Part shown: piece by piece, positions 16,412 to 26,265 of the stretch
Layout: every line of letters starts with the position of its first letter
Numbering within the stretch: the stretch's first letter is position 1
Origin: an uncultured Fretibacterium sp.
GTDB taxonomy: Bacteria; Synergistota; Synergistia; Synergistales; Aminobacteriaceae
Reading direction: 5' to 3'
DNA: 64,000 nt
Assembly: GCA_937915755.1 (NCBI GenBank)
Contig: CALGGR010000325.1
Location: 15,744 to 79,743 of the forward strand
The notes under the pieces: model-generated
Seen by the model: only the letters and a program-made list of their open reading frames with translations
What the model was told of the DNA's origin: nothing
The model's database searches: none
Made by a program: the position numbers and the translations under genes

Positions 16412-17722
16412 ATGAGACTTGAAATTGGAGCGTTCAAGGTCAAGGACATACAATTCGGAGACAAGACTTTCTACTCCGACGGTGTCCTCACGCTCAACAA
16501 AGAAGAACTGCTGAAGGTCGTACATGAGGACGAGCATATAACTACAGCCGACCTGAAAATCGTACACCCAGGCGACAATGTGGTGTTATGCCCCGTCAAA
16601 GAAGCCGTTGAAATGCGCTGCAAAGTTTCCGGAGGACACGGGATTTTTCCGGGCGTTCTCTCGGAGATGGAGATTGCAGGTTCAGGCCGTACACACTGCC
16701 TTCAAGATTGTGCGTTGATAGTCGTAGGTGAACACGCCGGAGGATTTCAGGACGGTGTGATCGCTATGGGCGGAAAGTATCAGCATCACACGATTTTCGG
16801 AGATATGCCGAACTTGGTGCTTGTTGCGGATACAGATGAAGATTTTGAGCGTCATGAACAGCAGAAGAAGAACCACGCTCTACGATGGGCGGGAATGAGA
16901 CTCGCTGAGTACATAGGTCAGTGCGTCAAAGACCTTGAGCCTGAGGAATTAGAGGTCTATGATCTCCCCTCTATCCCAGAAAGAAGCGAAGATGTCAAGA
17001 AACTTCCGGGCGTTCTCTATGTGTTACAGCCACAGACACAGATGGAGGCAATGGGCTACAACACATTGATTTACGGCTGGGACGGTAACCACATTCTCCC
17101 GACGCTGATGCACCCCAATGAATTGCTTGACGGCTGCATGGTGTCAGGCTCATTCATGCCGACAAGCTCAAAAATTTCGACGTATGAGTTCGCGGTGAAC
17201 CCCATGTTGAAAAGGCTCTATAAGCAGCACGGAAAGACCATCAACTTCTTGGGCGTTCTAATGTCAACACTCAACGTCAAGATGGACGAGAAAGTCCGCT
17301 GTGTGAAGATGGCCGGTCAGATTGCTACGAGCGTGGGCGCGCAGGGTGCTGTCGTTGTTGAGGAAGGTTACGGCAACCCTGATGTCGATTACACGGCAAT
17401 GCTCGTTGAACTTGAGAGGCTCGGCATAAAGACGGTAGGGCTTTCGGACGAATGCACGGGACGCGACGGAGCATCACAGCCGCTTGTGTCGATGAACCCT
17501 GCTACGAATGCGCTTGTTACAACGGGCAACGTCTCCCAGATGTATGAATTCCCCTCAGGAATGGAAGTTATCGGGGAACTTGAAGCCCTTGCACGCGATG
17601 GAAATTCCGGCGGCTGGGAAGGCTGCATCAGACCTGACGGCTCATTCGTCATGGAGAATAACGGAATGTTCTGCGCCAACCACATAAGCGGATATTCCAA
17701 GAGAACGTGCGCTGATTTCTAG
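16412..17722 (+). CDS. grdI: Betaine (or sarcosine) reductase component B, GrdE-like subunit GrdI
   Basis: This 436-residue paralogue of GrdE starts MRLEIGAFKVKDIQFGDKT. ATG 16412 is chosen because it matches the GrdE start and has AAAGGA upstream; the frame is open from 16289 but the extra part is AT-rich and not conserved. At the pyruvoyl cleavage position of GrdE (Asn-Cys) this protein has Ser-Phe in VSGSFMPTSSKISTY. That fits the uncleaved subunit reported for sarcosine and betaine reductases. The BCCT transporter two genes downstream favours betaine (GrdI) over sarcosine (GrdG). It is followed by grdH after a strong AAGGGGGG site. Confidence 0.82.
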   Translation: MRLEIGAFKVKDIQFGDKTFYSDGVLTLNKEELLKVVHEDEHITTADLKIVHPGDNVVLCPVKEAVEMRCKVSGGHGIFPGVLSEMEIAGSGRTHCLQDCALIVVGEHAGGFQDGVIAMGGKYQHHTIFGDMPNLVLVADTDEDFERHEQQKKNHALRWAGMRLAEYIGQCVKDLEPEELEVYDLPSIPERSEDVKKLPGVLYVLQPQTQMEAMGYNTLIYGWDGNHILPTLMHPNELLDGCMVSGSFMPTSSKISTYEFAVNPMLKRLYKQHGKTINFLGVLMSTLNVKMDEKVRCVKMAGQIATSVGAQGAVVVEEGYGNPDVDYTAMLVELERLGIKTVGLSDECTGRDGASQPLVSMNPATNALVTTGNVSQMYEFPSGMEVIGELEALARDGNSGGWEGCIRPDGSFVMENNGMFCANHISGYSKRTCADF

Positions 17723-17744
17723 TACGAAGGGGGGAAAAGTAAAA

Positions 17745-19058
17745 ATGAAAGCAATACATTACATCAACCAGTTCTTCGCTGGAATCGGCGGAGAAGAAAT
17801 GGCCGACCAGACACCCGTATTCCATGACAAGCTCATCGGCTGTTCAATGATGCTCAATGCCATATGCAAGCCTGACATCGAGGTAACGAATACGATCGTA
17901 TGCGGTGATAACTACATCACTAACCATACTGAGGAAGCGCTGAAAGAGATTTTCGCGTTCCTTGACGCAAAGGAGTTCGGAATTTTCTTCGCAGGGCCTG
18001 CGTTCATGGCTGGGCGTTACGGAGTAGGTTGCGGAATAGTATGCAAGGCTGTAAACGAGAGGTATCATGTGCCCGTAATCACCTCAATGAATGAGGAGAA
18101 TCCCGGCGTTGAGGAGTACAAGTCAGCAATGTATATCTTCAAGGGCGGACGAAAGGCCACATTCATGAAGCAGGACGTTACGCCTATGGCGGCATTCGCA
18201 AAGAAGATCGCTAAGGGTGAGGAATTACTGCCTGCGGCACAGGAAGGTTACTTCCCGAGAGGAATACGTGCGGAGATTCCGCAGCCTGACGGAATAATCG
18301 CTGCTGACCGTGTCATCGACATGCTTCTGAAGAAGTTAAACGGTGAACCTTTCCAGACTGAATTAGTCATTCCCAGCATGGAAAAGATTCCGCCTGCTGC
18401 CCCCGTCGCAGATCTAAGCAAAGCAACGATTGCCCTCGTTTCCTCAAGCGGAGTCGTCCCTGTGGATAACCCTGACAGGATTCAGAGTGCAAGCGCGCAG
18501 AAGTGGGGAAAGTACGACATCTCAAAGCTGGACAATCTTCCTGAGGGCGTATTCAAGACGATACACGCAGGATTTGACCCGGCTGCAATGTGCGCTGTCC
18601 CCGACAGAGGTATTCCGCTCGATGCTATGCGTTACTTCGAGAAGCAGGGCAAGATCGGGAAGGTCTACGATTACTTCTATGTTACGGTAGGAACTGGAAC
18701 TACTCAGGCATTCGCCGCGAAGTTCGGCCGCGAAATAGCACAGGAGCTTCACGCTGCAAATGTTGACGCAGTAATACTCACATCAACCTGAGGAACTTGT
18801 ACGCGTTGCGGTGCAACGATGGCAAAGGAAATCGAGCGAAGTGGTATTCCTGTAACAGTAATGTGCAACCTCATCGACGTTGCAAAGACAGTCGGAGCCA
18901 ACCGAATGGTTCAGACAGTGTCAGTTCCTTACCCGCTGGGAGATCCCGAACTCAGCAAAGAAGCAGAGTGGCAGTTACGAACAAGCCGTGTCGGCGCAGC
19001 ACTTGACGCACTGGCAACAGAAGTAACAGAGCCAAAGGTATTCCCGTCGAAGTTCTAA
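17745..19058 (+). CDS. grdH: Betaine (or sarcosine) reductase selenoprotein subunit GrdH (in-frame UGA)
   Basis: This 437-residue selenoprotein is the GrdB paralogue for betaine (or sarcosine). The start MKAIHYINQFFAGIGGEE is conserved with GrdB. TGA at 18789-18791 encodes Sec349 in TST-U-GTCTRCGATM, the same position as in GrdB. The frame continues to TAA at 19056-19058. A six-pair hairpin like that of grdB follows the UGA. Betaine reduction would yield acetyl-phosphate (through GrdA/GrdC/GrdD) and trimethylamine. A terminator follows. Confidence 0.9.
18789..18818 (+). promoter_or_regulatory. bSECIS element and Sec codon of grdH
   Basis: After UGA 18789-18791, CGTTGC (18804-18809) pairs with GCAACG (18813-18818) around a GGT loop. 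Core and spacing equal those of grdB, although surrounding codons differ. Confidence 0.78.
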
Positions 19059-19069
19059 GTCATAAATCA

Positions 19070-19104
19070 TGCTGGAGGTTGAAATTCGCCTCCGGCATTT
19101 TTTG
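19070..19104 (+). terminator. Terminator after grdI-grdH
   Basis: TGCTGGAGG (19070-19078) pairs with CCTCCGGCA (19089-19097) and TTTTTTGT follows. Confidence 0.8.
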
Positions 19105-19138
19105 TGTCGTTCAAAAGAATGAATGGAGCTGAAAATTA

Positions 19139-20656
19139 ATGTCTGATAACAACTCAACATCAAAATCCAATTCCGTATATATCATCTCGATAGCGATAAC
19201 CTTCGCAATAGTCGCATGGGGCTGGCTTCTTCCTGAGAACTTCGGGGACTTCGCCAACGCACTTTTCGGAGGGCTGACAAAATATTTCGGGTGGGGCTAC
19301 CTCCTCACGATGAACAGCTTTGTACTCTTCTGCATAATTATGGCATTCAGCCGATTCCGCCATGTAAGGCTCGGAAACCCCGAGGACAGACCCGAACACA
19401 GCAACATCTCATGGTTCGCAATGCTATTCTCGGCGGGAATGGGAGTCGGCCTTGTGTTTTACGGGGCAGGCGAGCCGCTGATTCATTTCGGCAGCACACC
19501 TTTCGGCGCAGAACCGGGAAGCATTCAGGCGGCAAGGGACGCAATGCAGATTTCGTTCTTCCACTGGGGGCTTCACCCTTGGGCTGGGTACGCAGTAATC
19601 GCTATGCCTATGGCTTACTACCAGTTCAGGAGAAATTCGCCGGGCCTCATAAGCTCGCTCTTCATTCCGCTGGTCGGACAGAAAGCAGTTGACGGCATAT
19701 TCGGGAAGATTATAGATGTTCTCGCAATATTCGCAACACTGGCGGGTATAACTACATCGCTCGGACTTGGAACATTGCAGCTAAACAGCGGCCTAAATGA
19801 GATTATGGGAGTTGACAGGACCACATTCATACAGGTCGCAATAATAATATTTCTCGCGGTATTCTACACCGGCTCGGCAGTTCTCGGAATTGACAAGGGA
19901 ATAAAGTTGGTCGCTAATTTCAACCTCTTTGTGTGCCTGTCGCTGATGGTTCTGCTATTCTTCGTCGGGCCTTCGCTCTCAATCGTTGATTCTCTGATGA
20001 CAGGAGTTGGAGATTTCATCAGCGGCTTCGTGAAGGAAAGTTTCTCGATGGCACCATATGGCGGAAAGTATGAGGCTCATCTCCGCAACTGGACGCTCTA
20101 TTATTGGGCGTGGTGGATTGCGTGGGCACCTTTCGTCGGTTCGTTCGTCGCAAGAATCTCACGCGGAAGGACAATCGCTGAGTTCGTGGCAGGAGTTCTC
20201 ATTGTCCCGGCATTGGGGAGCTTTACATGGTTCGCAATCTTCGGAACGTCAGCACTCCATCTTCAGTTGGTGAAGGGCATCGATATAGCCGCGCAGGTAA
20301 CAAAGGACATATCGGTGGGAGTGTTCGCACTCTACAAGTATTACCCGCTGGGATTCGTGATGTCCGTTGCAATGCTGGTACTAATTACAACATTCTTTGT
20401 AACTTCGGCTAACTCTGCGACGTTCGTTCTCTCGATGTACTCAAATCACGGAGACCTCAACCCCTCAAAATCGAAGATGGGCGTTTGGGGTGTACTCATG
20501 GCGGCACTCGCTATAGTGCTGCTGATGACGGGAGGGCTTCAGAATTTGCAGACGGTATCATTAACCGCCGCGCCTCCGTTCGCAATAATAATGGTGTGCG
20601 CGTGCATCTCGCTATGGAAGTCGCTTTGCAAGGACGAGGAAACAGGAAAGCTATAA
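19139..20656 (+). CDS. BCCT-family betaine/choline/carnitine transporter
   Basis: This 505-residue membrane protein has about 12 helices and the BCCT signature: SAGMGVGLVFYGAGEPLIHF near residue 100 and NWTLYYWAWWIAWAPFVGSF near residue 315. Long hydrophilic extensions typical of osmosensing BCCT members (such as BetP) are absent, so a substrate-uptake role is more likely than an osmotic one. It lies between grdH and selA on the same strand, which points to betaine, or a related methylated amine, as the substrate of the reductase. Ion coupling cannot be told from the sequence alone. Confidence 0.9.
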   Translation: MSDNNSTSKSNSVYIISIAITFAIVAWGWLLPENFGDFANALFGGLTKYFGWGYLLTMNSFVLFCIIMAFSRFRHVRLGNPEDRPEHSNISWFAMLFSAGMGVGLVFYGAGEPLIHFGSTPFGAEPGSIQAARDAMQISFFHWGLHPWAGYAVIAMPMAYYQFRRNSPGLISSLFIPLVGQKAVDGIFGKIIDVLAIFATLAGITTSLGLGTLQLNSGLNEIMGVDRTTFIQVAIIIFLAVFYTGSAVLGIDKGIKLVANFNLFVCLSLMVLLFFVGPSLSIVDSLMTGVGDFISGFVKESFSMAPYGGKYEAHLRNWTLYYWAWWIAWAPFVGSFVARISRGRTIAEFVAGVLIVPALGSFTWFAIFGTSALHLQLVKGIDIAAQVTKDISVGVFALYKYYPLGFVMSVAMLVLITTFFVTSANSATFVLSMYSNHGDLNPSKSKMGVWGVLMAALAIVLLMTGGLQNLQTVSLTAAPPFAIIMVCACISLWKSLCKDEETGKL

Positions 20657-20698
20657 CATGATATTATAGGCAAAATCTTTCGCGGGAGTGTGTTTTTA

Positions 20699-22093
20699 AT
20701 GTCAGACAGCAGGCAGAGGCTCAGTGAGATTCCGGGAATGGACATAATCCTTAATTACGATTGGGTTCAGTCTTGGATTGATAAACTCGGGCGCATAAGA
20801 GTTAAGCATGTCATCAACAGTGAGCTTTCTGTGATTCGCAGGAGCATCATTGAAGATAAGAGCGCGGAATTTTCACACGCTTCGTTCAAGTCATCGTGCT
20901 TGAGTGCGCTGGCCTTTGCCTCACATTCCGGCCTGAGACACGTCATCAATGCTTCCGGCGTTGTCATTCACACGAATCTGGGACGCTCATTGATAGCACC
21001 TGAAGCGGTCAAAGAAATGTCGGCTATCGCAGCTCACTACTCTAATCTCGAATATGACCTCAAAGCAGGCTCAAGGGGTCAGAGAAATTCGCACATTGAG
21101 GAAATCCTCTGCACGCTTACGGGCGCGGAGTCTTCCCTCGTCGTCAACAACAACGCGGGGGCGGTTATGCTCGCTTTGAGTGCGCTTGCTAAGGGGCGTG
21201 AAGTCATCGTTTCGAGGGGCGAGCTTGTGGAAATCGGAGGCTCATTCAGGATCCCCGACATCATGGAGCTTTCAGGGGCGAAACTCGTCGAAGTCGGCAC
21301 AACAAACCGCACTCATCTCCACGACTATGAACGCGCAATCACGGAGAACACATCAATGTTGCTTAAGGTTCACCCGTCGAATTTCCGCATTGAGGGCTTC
21401 ACGGCTTCACCAGAACGAAAGGAGTTAGCCCGCCTCGCTCATGAGCATGGACTAATCTTCATGGAGGACGCGGGAAGCGGTCTCATGGTGGACGGAGACG
21501 AAATTAACCTTCCGGCGAACACAAACGAGATAAGCATAAAGTCATGTCTCGATTGTGGTGCTGACGTTGTAACATTTTCGGGTGACAAAATTCTCGGCGG
21601 GCCACAAATCGGCGGGATAGTCGGGCGGAGGGAATTTGTCGACAAGCTAAAGCGTTACCCTATGGCTAGGGCATTGCGCGTTGATAAGGTTACTATTGCG
21701 GGGTTCGAGGCAACTTTACGGCTCTACGCTCAAGGGCTTTACGATGAAATTCCAACCTTGCGAATGCTCAGGCTTGATGACGAGACCATGAGGAAACGTG
21801 CTGAGGCTCTCGCTGAAAAACTTTCTCAGACACTCACGGCTGAAGTACATTGCATCGAGGTTGAGGACGCTACAGGCGGCGGCTCATGTCCTGAGATAAT
21901 GCTGAAGGGCTGGGGAGTTTCCGTGAAGCATAACGTCATGAGTGCCGGGCACATTCAGAAATTGCTGCGTTTTGTTGACGTTCCAATTCTCTGCGGCGCG
22001 AAAGATGACGAGATCGTTATACACGTCAGGACACTTCAGGAAGGTGAAGACGAAATTGTTGCTGATGCTCTGGCGGGTGTTATGAATGTCTGA
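20699..22093 (+). CDS. selA: L-seryl-tRNA(Sec) selenium transferase SelA
   Basis: This 464-residue PLP enzyme converts Ser-tRNA(Sec) to Sec-tRNA(Sec) with selenophosphate. It contains VINASGVVIHTNLGRS (about residue 80), GAESSLVVNNNAGAV, VSRGELVEIGGSFRIP and the PLP lysine in TFSGDKILGGPQ. ATG 20699 is preferred to an in-frame GTG nine bases earlier because GGGAG lies about ten bases upstream of it. It ends inside the start of selB (eight-base overlap), so the two are coupled. Confidence 0.95.
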   Translation: MSDSRQRLSEIPGMDIILNYDWVQSWIDKLGRIRVKHVINSELSVIRRSIIEDKSAEFSHASFKSSCLSALAFASHSGLRHVINASGVVIHTNLGRSLIAPEAVKEMSAIAAHYSNLEYDLKAGSRGQRNSHIEEILCTLTGAESSLVVNNNAGAVMLALSALAKGREVIVSRGELVEIGGSFRIPDIMELSGAKLVEVGTTNRTHLHDYERAITENTSMLLKVHPSNFRIEGFTASPERKELARLAHEHGLIFMEDAGSGLMVDGDEINLPANTNEISIKSCLDCGADVVTFSGDKILGGPQIGGIVGRREFVDKLKRYPMARALRVDKVTIAGFEATLRLYAQGLYDEIPTLRMLRLDDETMRKRAEALAEKLSQTLTAEVHCIEVEDATGGGSCPEIMLKGWGVSVKHNVMSAGHIQKLLRFVDVPILCGAKDDEIVIHVRTLQEGEDEIVADALAGVMNV

Positions 22094-23951
22094 AATATCG
22101 CTAGTCTTAGGCACAGCCGGACACATAGATCACGGAAAGACAGCCCTCATCAACGCATTGACAGGCGTAAACTGCGACCGTCTAATCGAGGAGAAACGTC
22201 GCGGAATAACCATAGAGCTTGGATTTGCCCCTCTGAAACTTGATGACGGCCGTGTTGTCAGCGTTATAGATGTTCCTGGACACGAGAAGTTTATCCGCCA
22301 AATGGTTGCTGGAGCGTCTGGGATTGATGCCGCGCTTCTAGTTGTGGCCGCTGACGAAAGCATTATGCCCCAGACACGCGAACACCTTGCGATTATGGAG
22401 CTTTTGGGAGTACATGACGGCCTCGTAGCTGTAACGAAAATCGACAGGGTCAAAGACGAAGAAGGAATGCTCGAACTTGTCATTGATGATGTCAGGGAGT
22501 TCACGCGGGGAACGTTCCTTGAGGGCAAAGCGATAGTTCCAGTGTCAAGCATAACGGGTGAAAATCTCGGCGAACTTCGCAGAGAGATTACAGCGTTGGT
22601 TGACAGAGTCAAAATCAGGCCGAGAAGCGGGGCATTCTTCCTTCCCGTTGACAGGGCATTCGTGATTTCAGGCTTCGGGACTGTCGTAACGGGAACGGCT
22701 TATCATGGAACAATTCAGACCGGCGACAGGGTTGAGATTTTACCTTCTGGACGCGAGGGAAGAATAAGGACTCTTCAGGTTCACGGGCAGAGCGTTGAAA
22801 GCGCGTACGCTGGTCAGAGAGTCGCGTCGAACTTGGCAGGAATTGACATCGACGAAATTTCACGCGGCGATGTAGTTTGCCACAAAGGAGTCTTCAAGGC
22901 AACTAAATGTTTCGAGGCTGTGATACGCTTAATCGCCAACGAGCCTCTCAAGCATTGGCAGCGAGTACATGTTTGCACCGGGACTTCAGAAGTCCTCGCG
23001 CGTGTCTCACTCTTGGACTCGAAGCAGATTGAACCGGGACAGGATTCGCCAGCTCAGTTAGTGCTTGAAGAACCCGTAGTGTGTACGTTCGGGCAGAGAT
23101 TCATTCTGCGTTTCTACAGCCCACTAATCACGATTGGCGGAGGAGAAGTGATTTATCCTTACTCCTACAAACCCAGAGGATCAGGCCCAAGAGCGAAGAT
23201 AATTTCACGAATTGAGCATCTAAGGGAAGCCAAGACACCCGAATCACGCTTTGAGTACCTCATAAATGAAGCAGGAAGAATCAGCAAAGCCGAATCGTTA
23301 CAGCTCATACAGGATACGCAGAAGAACATCGACGCAATAATCGAACGCCTCACGAACGCCGGAAAAATCTTCGCGCTCGATAATGATTACGTCTCAAGGA
23401 AGCATTGTGATGAACTCGTCAACGCTCTCACTGAAACCGTGAGGGACTACCAGACTCATTACTCCTCAGAAGCAGGAATGCCCGTCGAAAGTCTCAACAC
23501 TTCGCGCTCGCTGCTAAATCTTGCAGTAAGCTCCGGCCTTCTTGTTATGGAGAGCAACAAAGTACACACGCCTGATTTTGTACCGGAAAATGATGAAGCC
23601 TTCAACGCCGGCAAGCAGCACATAAAGGATATATGTATGTCCCACAAGTGGCAGTTAATCACTCTCGACGAACTCAAAAGGGAGGCAGCACTCCCGGAAA
23701 AAGTTTTCAGCAAAGTAATTCAGGGCATGAGGAACGCCGGAGAACTTGCGCTGATTCCTGAGGGCTTCGTCCTTCTCTCTGAACTTGAAGGGGAAATGCT
23801 AGAAATCCTCAAGGGCTTGGGCGAAAAGGTAACTCTTGCTCAGGTCAGAGACGCTACAGGAAGCACACGGAAATTCATTCTGCCAATACTTGAATATTTC
23901 GACAGCAAGGGCTACACAAGGAGGGCGGGTGATTATCGTGTCGTGCTGTAA
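22086..23951 (+). CDS. selB: Selenocysteine-specific elongation factor SelB
   Basis: This 621-residue translation factor carries Sec-tRNA(Sec) to UGA codons marked by a SECIS hairpin. The GTPase domain shows GTAGHIDHGKTALI (G1), RGITIELGFA (G2), DVPGHEKFI (G3) and VTKIDR (G4). Domains II and III follow (about residues 175-345). The C-terminal 270 residues hold the winged-helix repeats that bind mRNA hairpins. Length is normal for SelB. Its 3' end overlaps the proposed selD start by 23 bases. Confidence 0.95.
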   Translation: MSEISLVLGTAGHIDHGKTALINALTGVNCDRLIEEKRRGITIELGFAPLKLDDGRVVSVIDVPGHEKFIRQMVAGASGIDAALLVVAADESIMPQTREHLAIMELLGVHDGLVAVTKIDRVKDEEGMLELVIDDVREFTRGTFLEGKAIVPVSSITGENLGELRREITALVDRVKIRPRSGAFFLPVDRAFVISGFGTVVTGTAYHGTIQTGDRVEILPSGREGRIRTLQVHGQSVESAYAGQRVASNLAGIDIDEISRGDVVCHKGVFKATKCFEAVIRLIANEPLKHWQRVHVCTGTSEVLARVSLLDSKQIEPGQDSPAQLVLEEPVVCTFGQRFILRFYSPLITIGGGEVIYPYSYKPRGSGPRAKIISRIEHLREAKTPESRFEYLINEAGRISKAESLQLIQDTQKNIDAIIERLTNAGKIFALDNDYVSRKHCDELVNALTETVRDYQTHYSSEAGMPVESLNTSRSLLNLAVSSGLLVMESNKVHTPDFVPENDEAFNAGKQHIKDICMSHKWQLITLDELKREAALPEKVFSKVIQGMRNAGELALIPEGFVLLSELEGEMLEILKGLGEKVTLAQVRDATGSTRKFILPILEYFDSKGYTRRAGDYRVVL

Positions 23952-24996
23952 CGTTCAGGCCGAGAAAAAGAGGCTGACGGAACTCTCGCATTCCAGCGGG
24001 TGAGCCGCGAAAATAGGTCCGGCGGATCTAAAGGAAGTATTATCGGGAATCCCTCAGGAGTACGGCGAAAGAATCTTGTCGTCATGGAACGGAAACGAGG
24101 ACGCGGCTGTCTTTGAGCTTGACGAGGAACGTTACGGGATCTTGACGGTTGACTTCATCACTCCTGTGGTCGATGACCCTTTCACGTGGGGGCAGGTTGC
24201 GGCGGCTAACTCACTTAGTGATGTATTTGCGATGGGAGGGCGGCCGATTGTCGCGCTTAACGTCGTATGCTTTCCGACAAAGTATCTCGAACTCGATGTA
24301 TTGAAGGACATTCTCGCGGGAGGCTTTGAACGTGTGAAAACTTCGGGGGCTTTTCTTGTTGGCGGACACAGCGTACAGGACGATGAACCAAAGTACGGCC
24401 TCGTGGTTTACGGCGAAGTCAGGAAGTCTCAATTATGGAGGACTACGGGGGCAATTCCCGGCGACAAGCTCATAATCACAAAGCCAATAGGTACAGGGAT
24501 AGCGGTAACAGCGATAAAAGCTGACATGATAGATGACGAACGAACCCGAACTGAAGCGACGGAGAGCATGAGGAAGCTGAACATTTTAGGACTCAGCGAC
24601 GAACTTCACGCCTCTGTTCACGCGGCTACGGACGTTACGGGCTTCGGACTTTCGGGGCATCTCTCGGATATGCTGAGCGATGACATTGACTGCAACGTTT
24701 TCCTGCGCGACATACCATCAATCACGGGCGTGAAAGAGCTTGCTGACATGGGGCTTGTACCTGAGGGAGCATACAGGAATCAGGCAGCGTACGAGAAGTT
24801 TGCGGATTTTGAGGGCGACTTCGCACGCAGCGATGTCGATATGCTTTACGATGCCCAGACTTCAGGGGGCTTGCTTCTTGCTGTTGAACCTGAAAGCTCA
24901 GAGGCATTGTTAAATCACGTAAGGCAAAAGGGTTTTGAACGCGCTGAAATTATAGGCGAGTTCAGACGTGGAACAAAAAGAATAAAAATCGTATAG
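23929..24996 (+). CDS. selD: Selenide, water dikinase SelD, itself a selenoprotein (in-frame UGA)
   Basis: This protein of about 355 residues makes selenophosphate from selenide and ATP. The catalytic region reads LTELSHSSG-U-AAKIGPADL, where TGA 24001-24003 stands at the Cys/Sec position of SelD and Lys follows two residues later. The downstream part contains DFITPVVDDPFTWGQVAAAN, AMGGRPIVALN and VGGHSVQDDEPKYG, all typical. GTG 23929 is the likely start (AAGGAGG four bases upstream); GTG 23938 is an alternative. A gene caller would start at a TTG near 24076 and lose the active site. A hairpin (CCGC with GCGG) follows the UGA. It overlaps selB and precedes trxB. Confidence 0.92.
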
Positions 24997-25011
24997 GGAG
25001 GAATTACCATC

Positions 25012-26214
25012 ATGGAGAAGCACGAACTTGTAATCATCGGTGCAGGTCCTGCAGGAATGTCGGCGGCAATCTACGGAAGACGCGCGGGTCTTGACGTTCT
25101 CGTCCTTGAACGCGGGGCAACAGGCGGTCAGATTAACATCACTGACGAAATCGAGAACTATCCCGGTATCGCACACGCTACAGGCCCGGAGATCGGAGAC
25201 ATGCTCAAGAATCACGCGCTGAAGTTCAACACTGAGATCCGTATGATCGACTCGAGCAAAGTTGAACTCAGGGGCGACAAGAAAATCGTCATCACCAAGA
25301 AGAAGGGTGAGACCAACGAGATAGAGGCTGAGGCAATAATCGTAGCGACGGGCGCACACTTCCGCAGGCTAGGCTGTGAGGGCGAGGCTGAACACATCGG
25401 ACAGGGCGTTAGCTTCTGTGCTGTCTGCGACGGTGCATTCTTCGAGGACTTGGAGGTCGCTGTTGTCGGCGGAGGAAACACGGCGGTCGAGGAGGGCGGA
25501 TACCTCACTAAGTTTGCGTCGAAAGTCTACATCATTCACAGGCGCGACGAGTTCAGGGCTGACAGGGCGGCAATCGCTCAGGCACTCGCAAACCCGAAAA
25601 TCGAGCCTGTCTACAACACCGTCGTAGAGAAAATCGAGGGCGACGGAATGGTTGAGAACTTAGTCCTCAAGAACGTTAAAACCGGCGAAATCTCTAACCT
25701 TCCTGTTGCGGGAGTGTTCATGTTCGTCGGGCAAGAGCCTGATGATGACTGCGTGAAGGGACTCGTTAAGGCGGAGCGCGGAGGCTGGATAATCACGAAT
25801 GACCACATGGAGACATCGGTCGAGGGAATCTTCGCGGCCGGCGACGTTCGCAGCAAGTATCTCCGTCAGGTCATAACGGCTGCTGCTGACGGTGCTGTTG
25901 CTGCAATGGCGGCATCGTCATACATCAATGAGCAGTTACATCTGCGCTCGACGCTTCTTGAGCCTGAGGAGGTCAAGGCGTTCTTCTATTCGAGCATTGA
26001 TGAGTCTCAGGTTAAGCTGTCGAATGCCGTTGAGAATTTCGCAAAGTCAAAGGGCGTTAAAGTTCCGGTGATTGACGGCTACAGGAACGCAAGAATGACC
26101 GAGAAATTGAGCCTCGCTGACAAAATGCCTGCAATCGCAACCATAAAGAAGGGCGTTGTCGACAAGGTTGTAACGGTCAAGAGTGAAGCTGATATTGAAA
26201 GCTCATTGGCATAA
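25012..26214 (+). CDS. trxB: Thioredoxin reductase with extra C-terminal domain
   Basis: This 400-residue flavoprotein reduces thioredoxin with NAD(P)H. It has the FAD-binding start IIGAGPAGMSAAIYG, redox motif CAVC (in VSFCAVCDGAFF), NAD(P) loop VVGGGNTAVEEG and FAD motif IFAAGDVRSKYLRQVITAAADG. A normal TrxB ends near residue 310. About 85 more residues follow, with a pattern like a thioredoxin fold (KMPAIATIKKGVVDKVV with a cis-proline-like site) but no CxxC. It lies 15 bases after selD and completes the electron path to GrdA. A terminator follows. Confidence 0.9.
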   Translation: MEKHELVIIGAGPAGMSAAIYGRRAGLDVLVLERGATGGQINITDEIENYPGIAHATGPEIGDMLKNHALKFNTEIRMIDSSKVELRGDKKIVITKKKGETNEIEAEAIIVATGAHFRRLGCEGEAEHIGQGVSFCAVCDGAFFEDLEVAVVGGGNTAVEEGGYLTKFASKVYIIHRRDEFRADRAAIAQALANPKIEPVYNTVVEKIEGDGMVENLVLKNVKTGEISNLPVAGVFMFVGQEPDDDCVKGLVKAERGGWIITNDHMETSVEGIFAAGDVRSKYLRQVITAAADGAVAAMAASSYINEQLHLRSTLLEPEEVKAFFYSSIDESQVKLSNAVENFAKSKGVKVPVIDGYRNARMTEKLSLADKMPAIATIKKGVVDKVVTVKSEADIESSLA

Positions 26215-26227
26215 AATTTGGTGAAAA

Positions 26228-26259
26228 GGGGAGCTGCTTTTACGAGTTCCCCAATTTTT
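26228..26259 (+). terminator. Terminator after trxB
   Basis: GGGGA and CT on the left pair with AG and TCCCC on the right, with one bulge, and AATTTTTA follows. It ends the BCCT-selA-selB-selD-trxB run. Confidence 0.65.
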
Positions 26260-26265
26260 ATAGTC

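Noticed and set aside
18797..19058. Separate small genes after the UGA codons of grdH and grdB
   Set aside because: They are the C-terminal parts of selenoproteins, continuous in frame across Sec codons with bSECIS hairpins.
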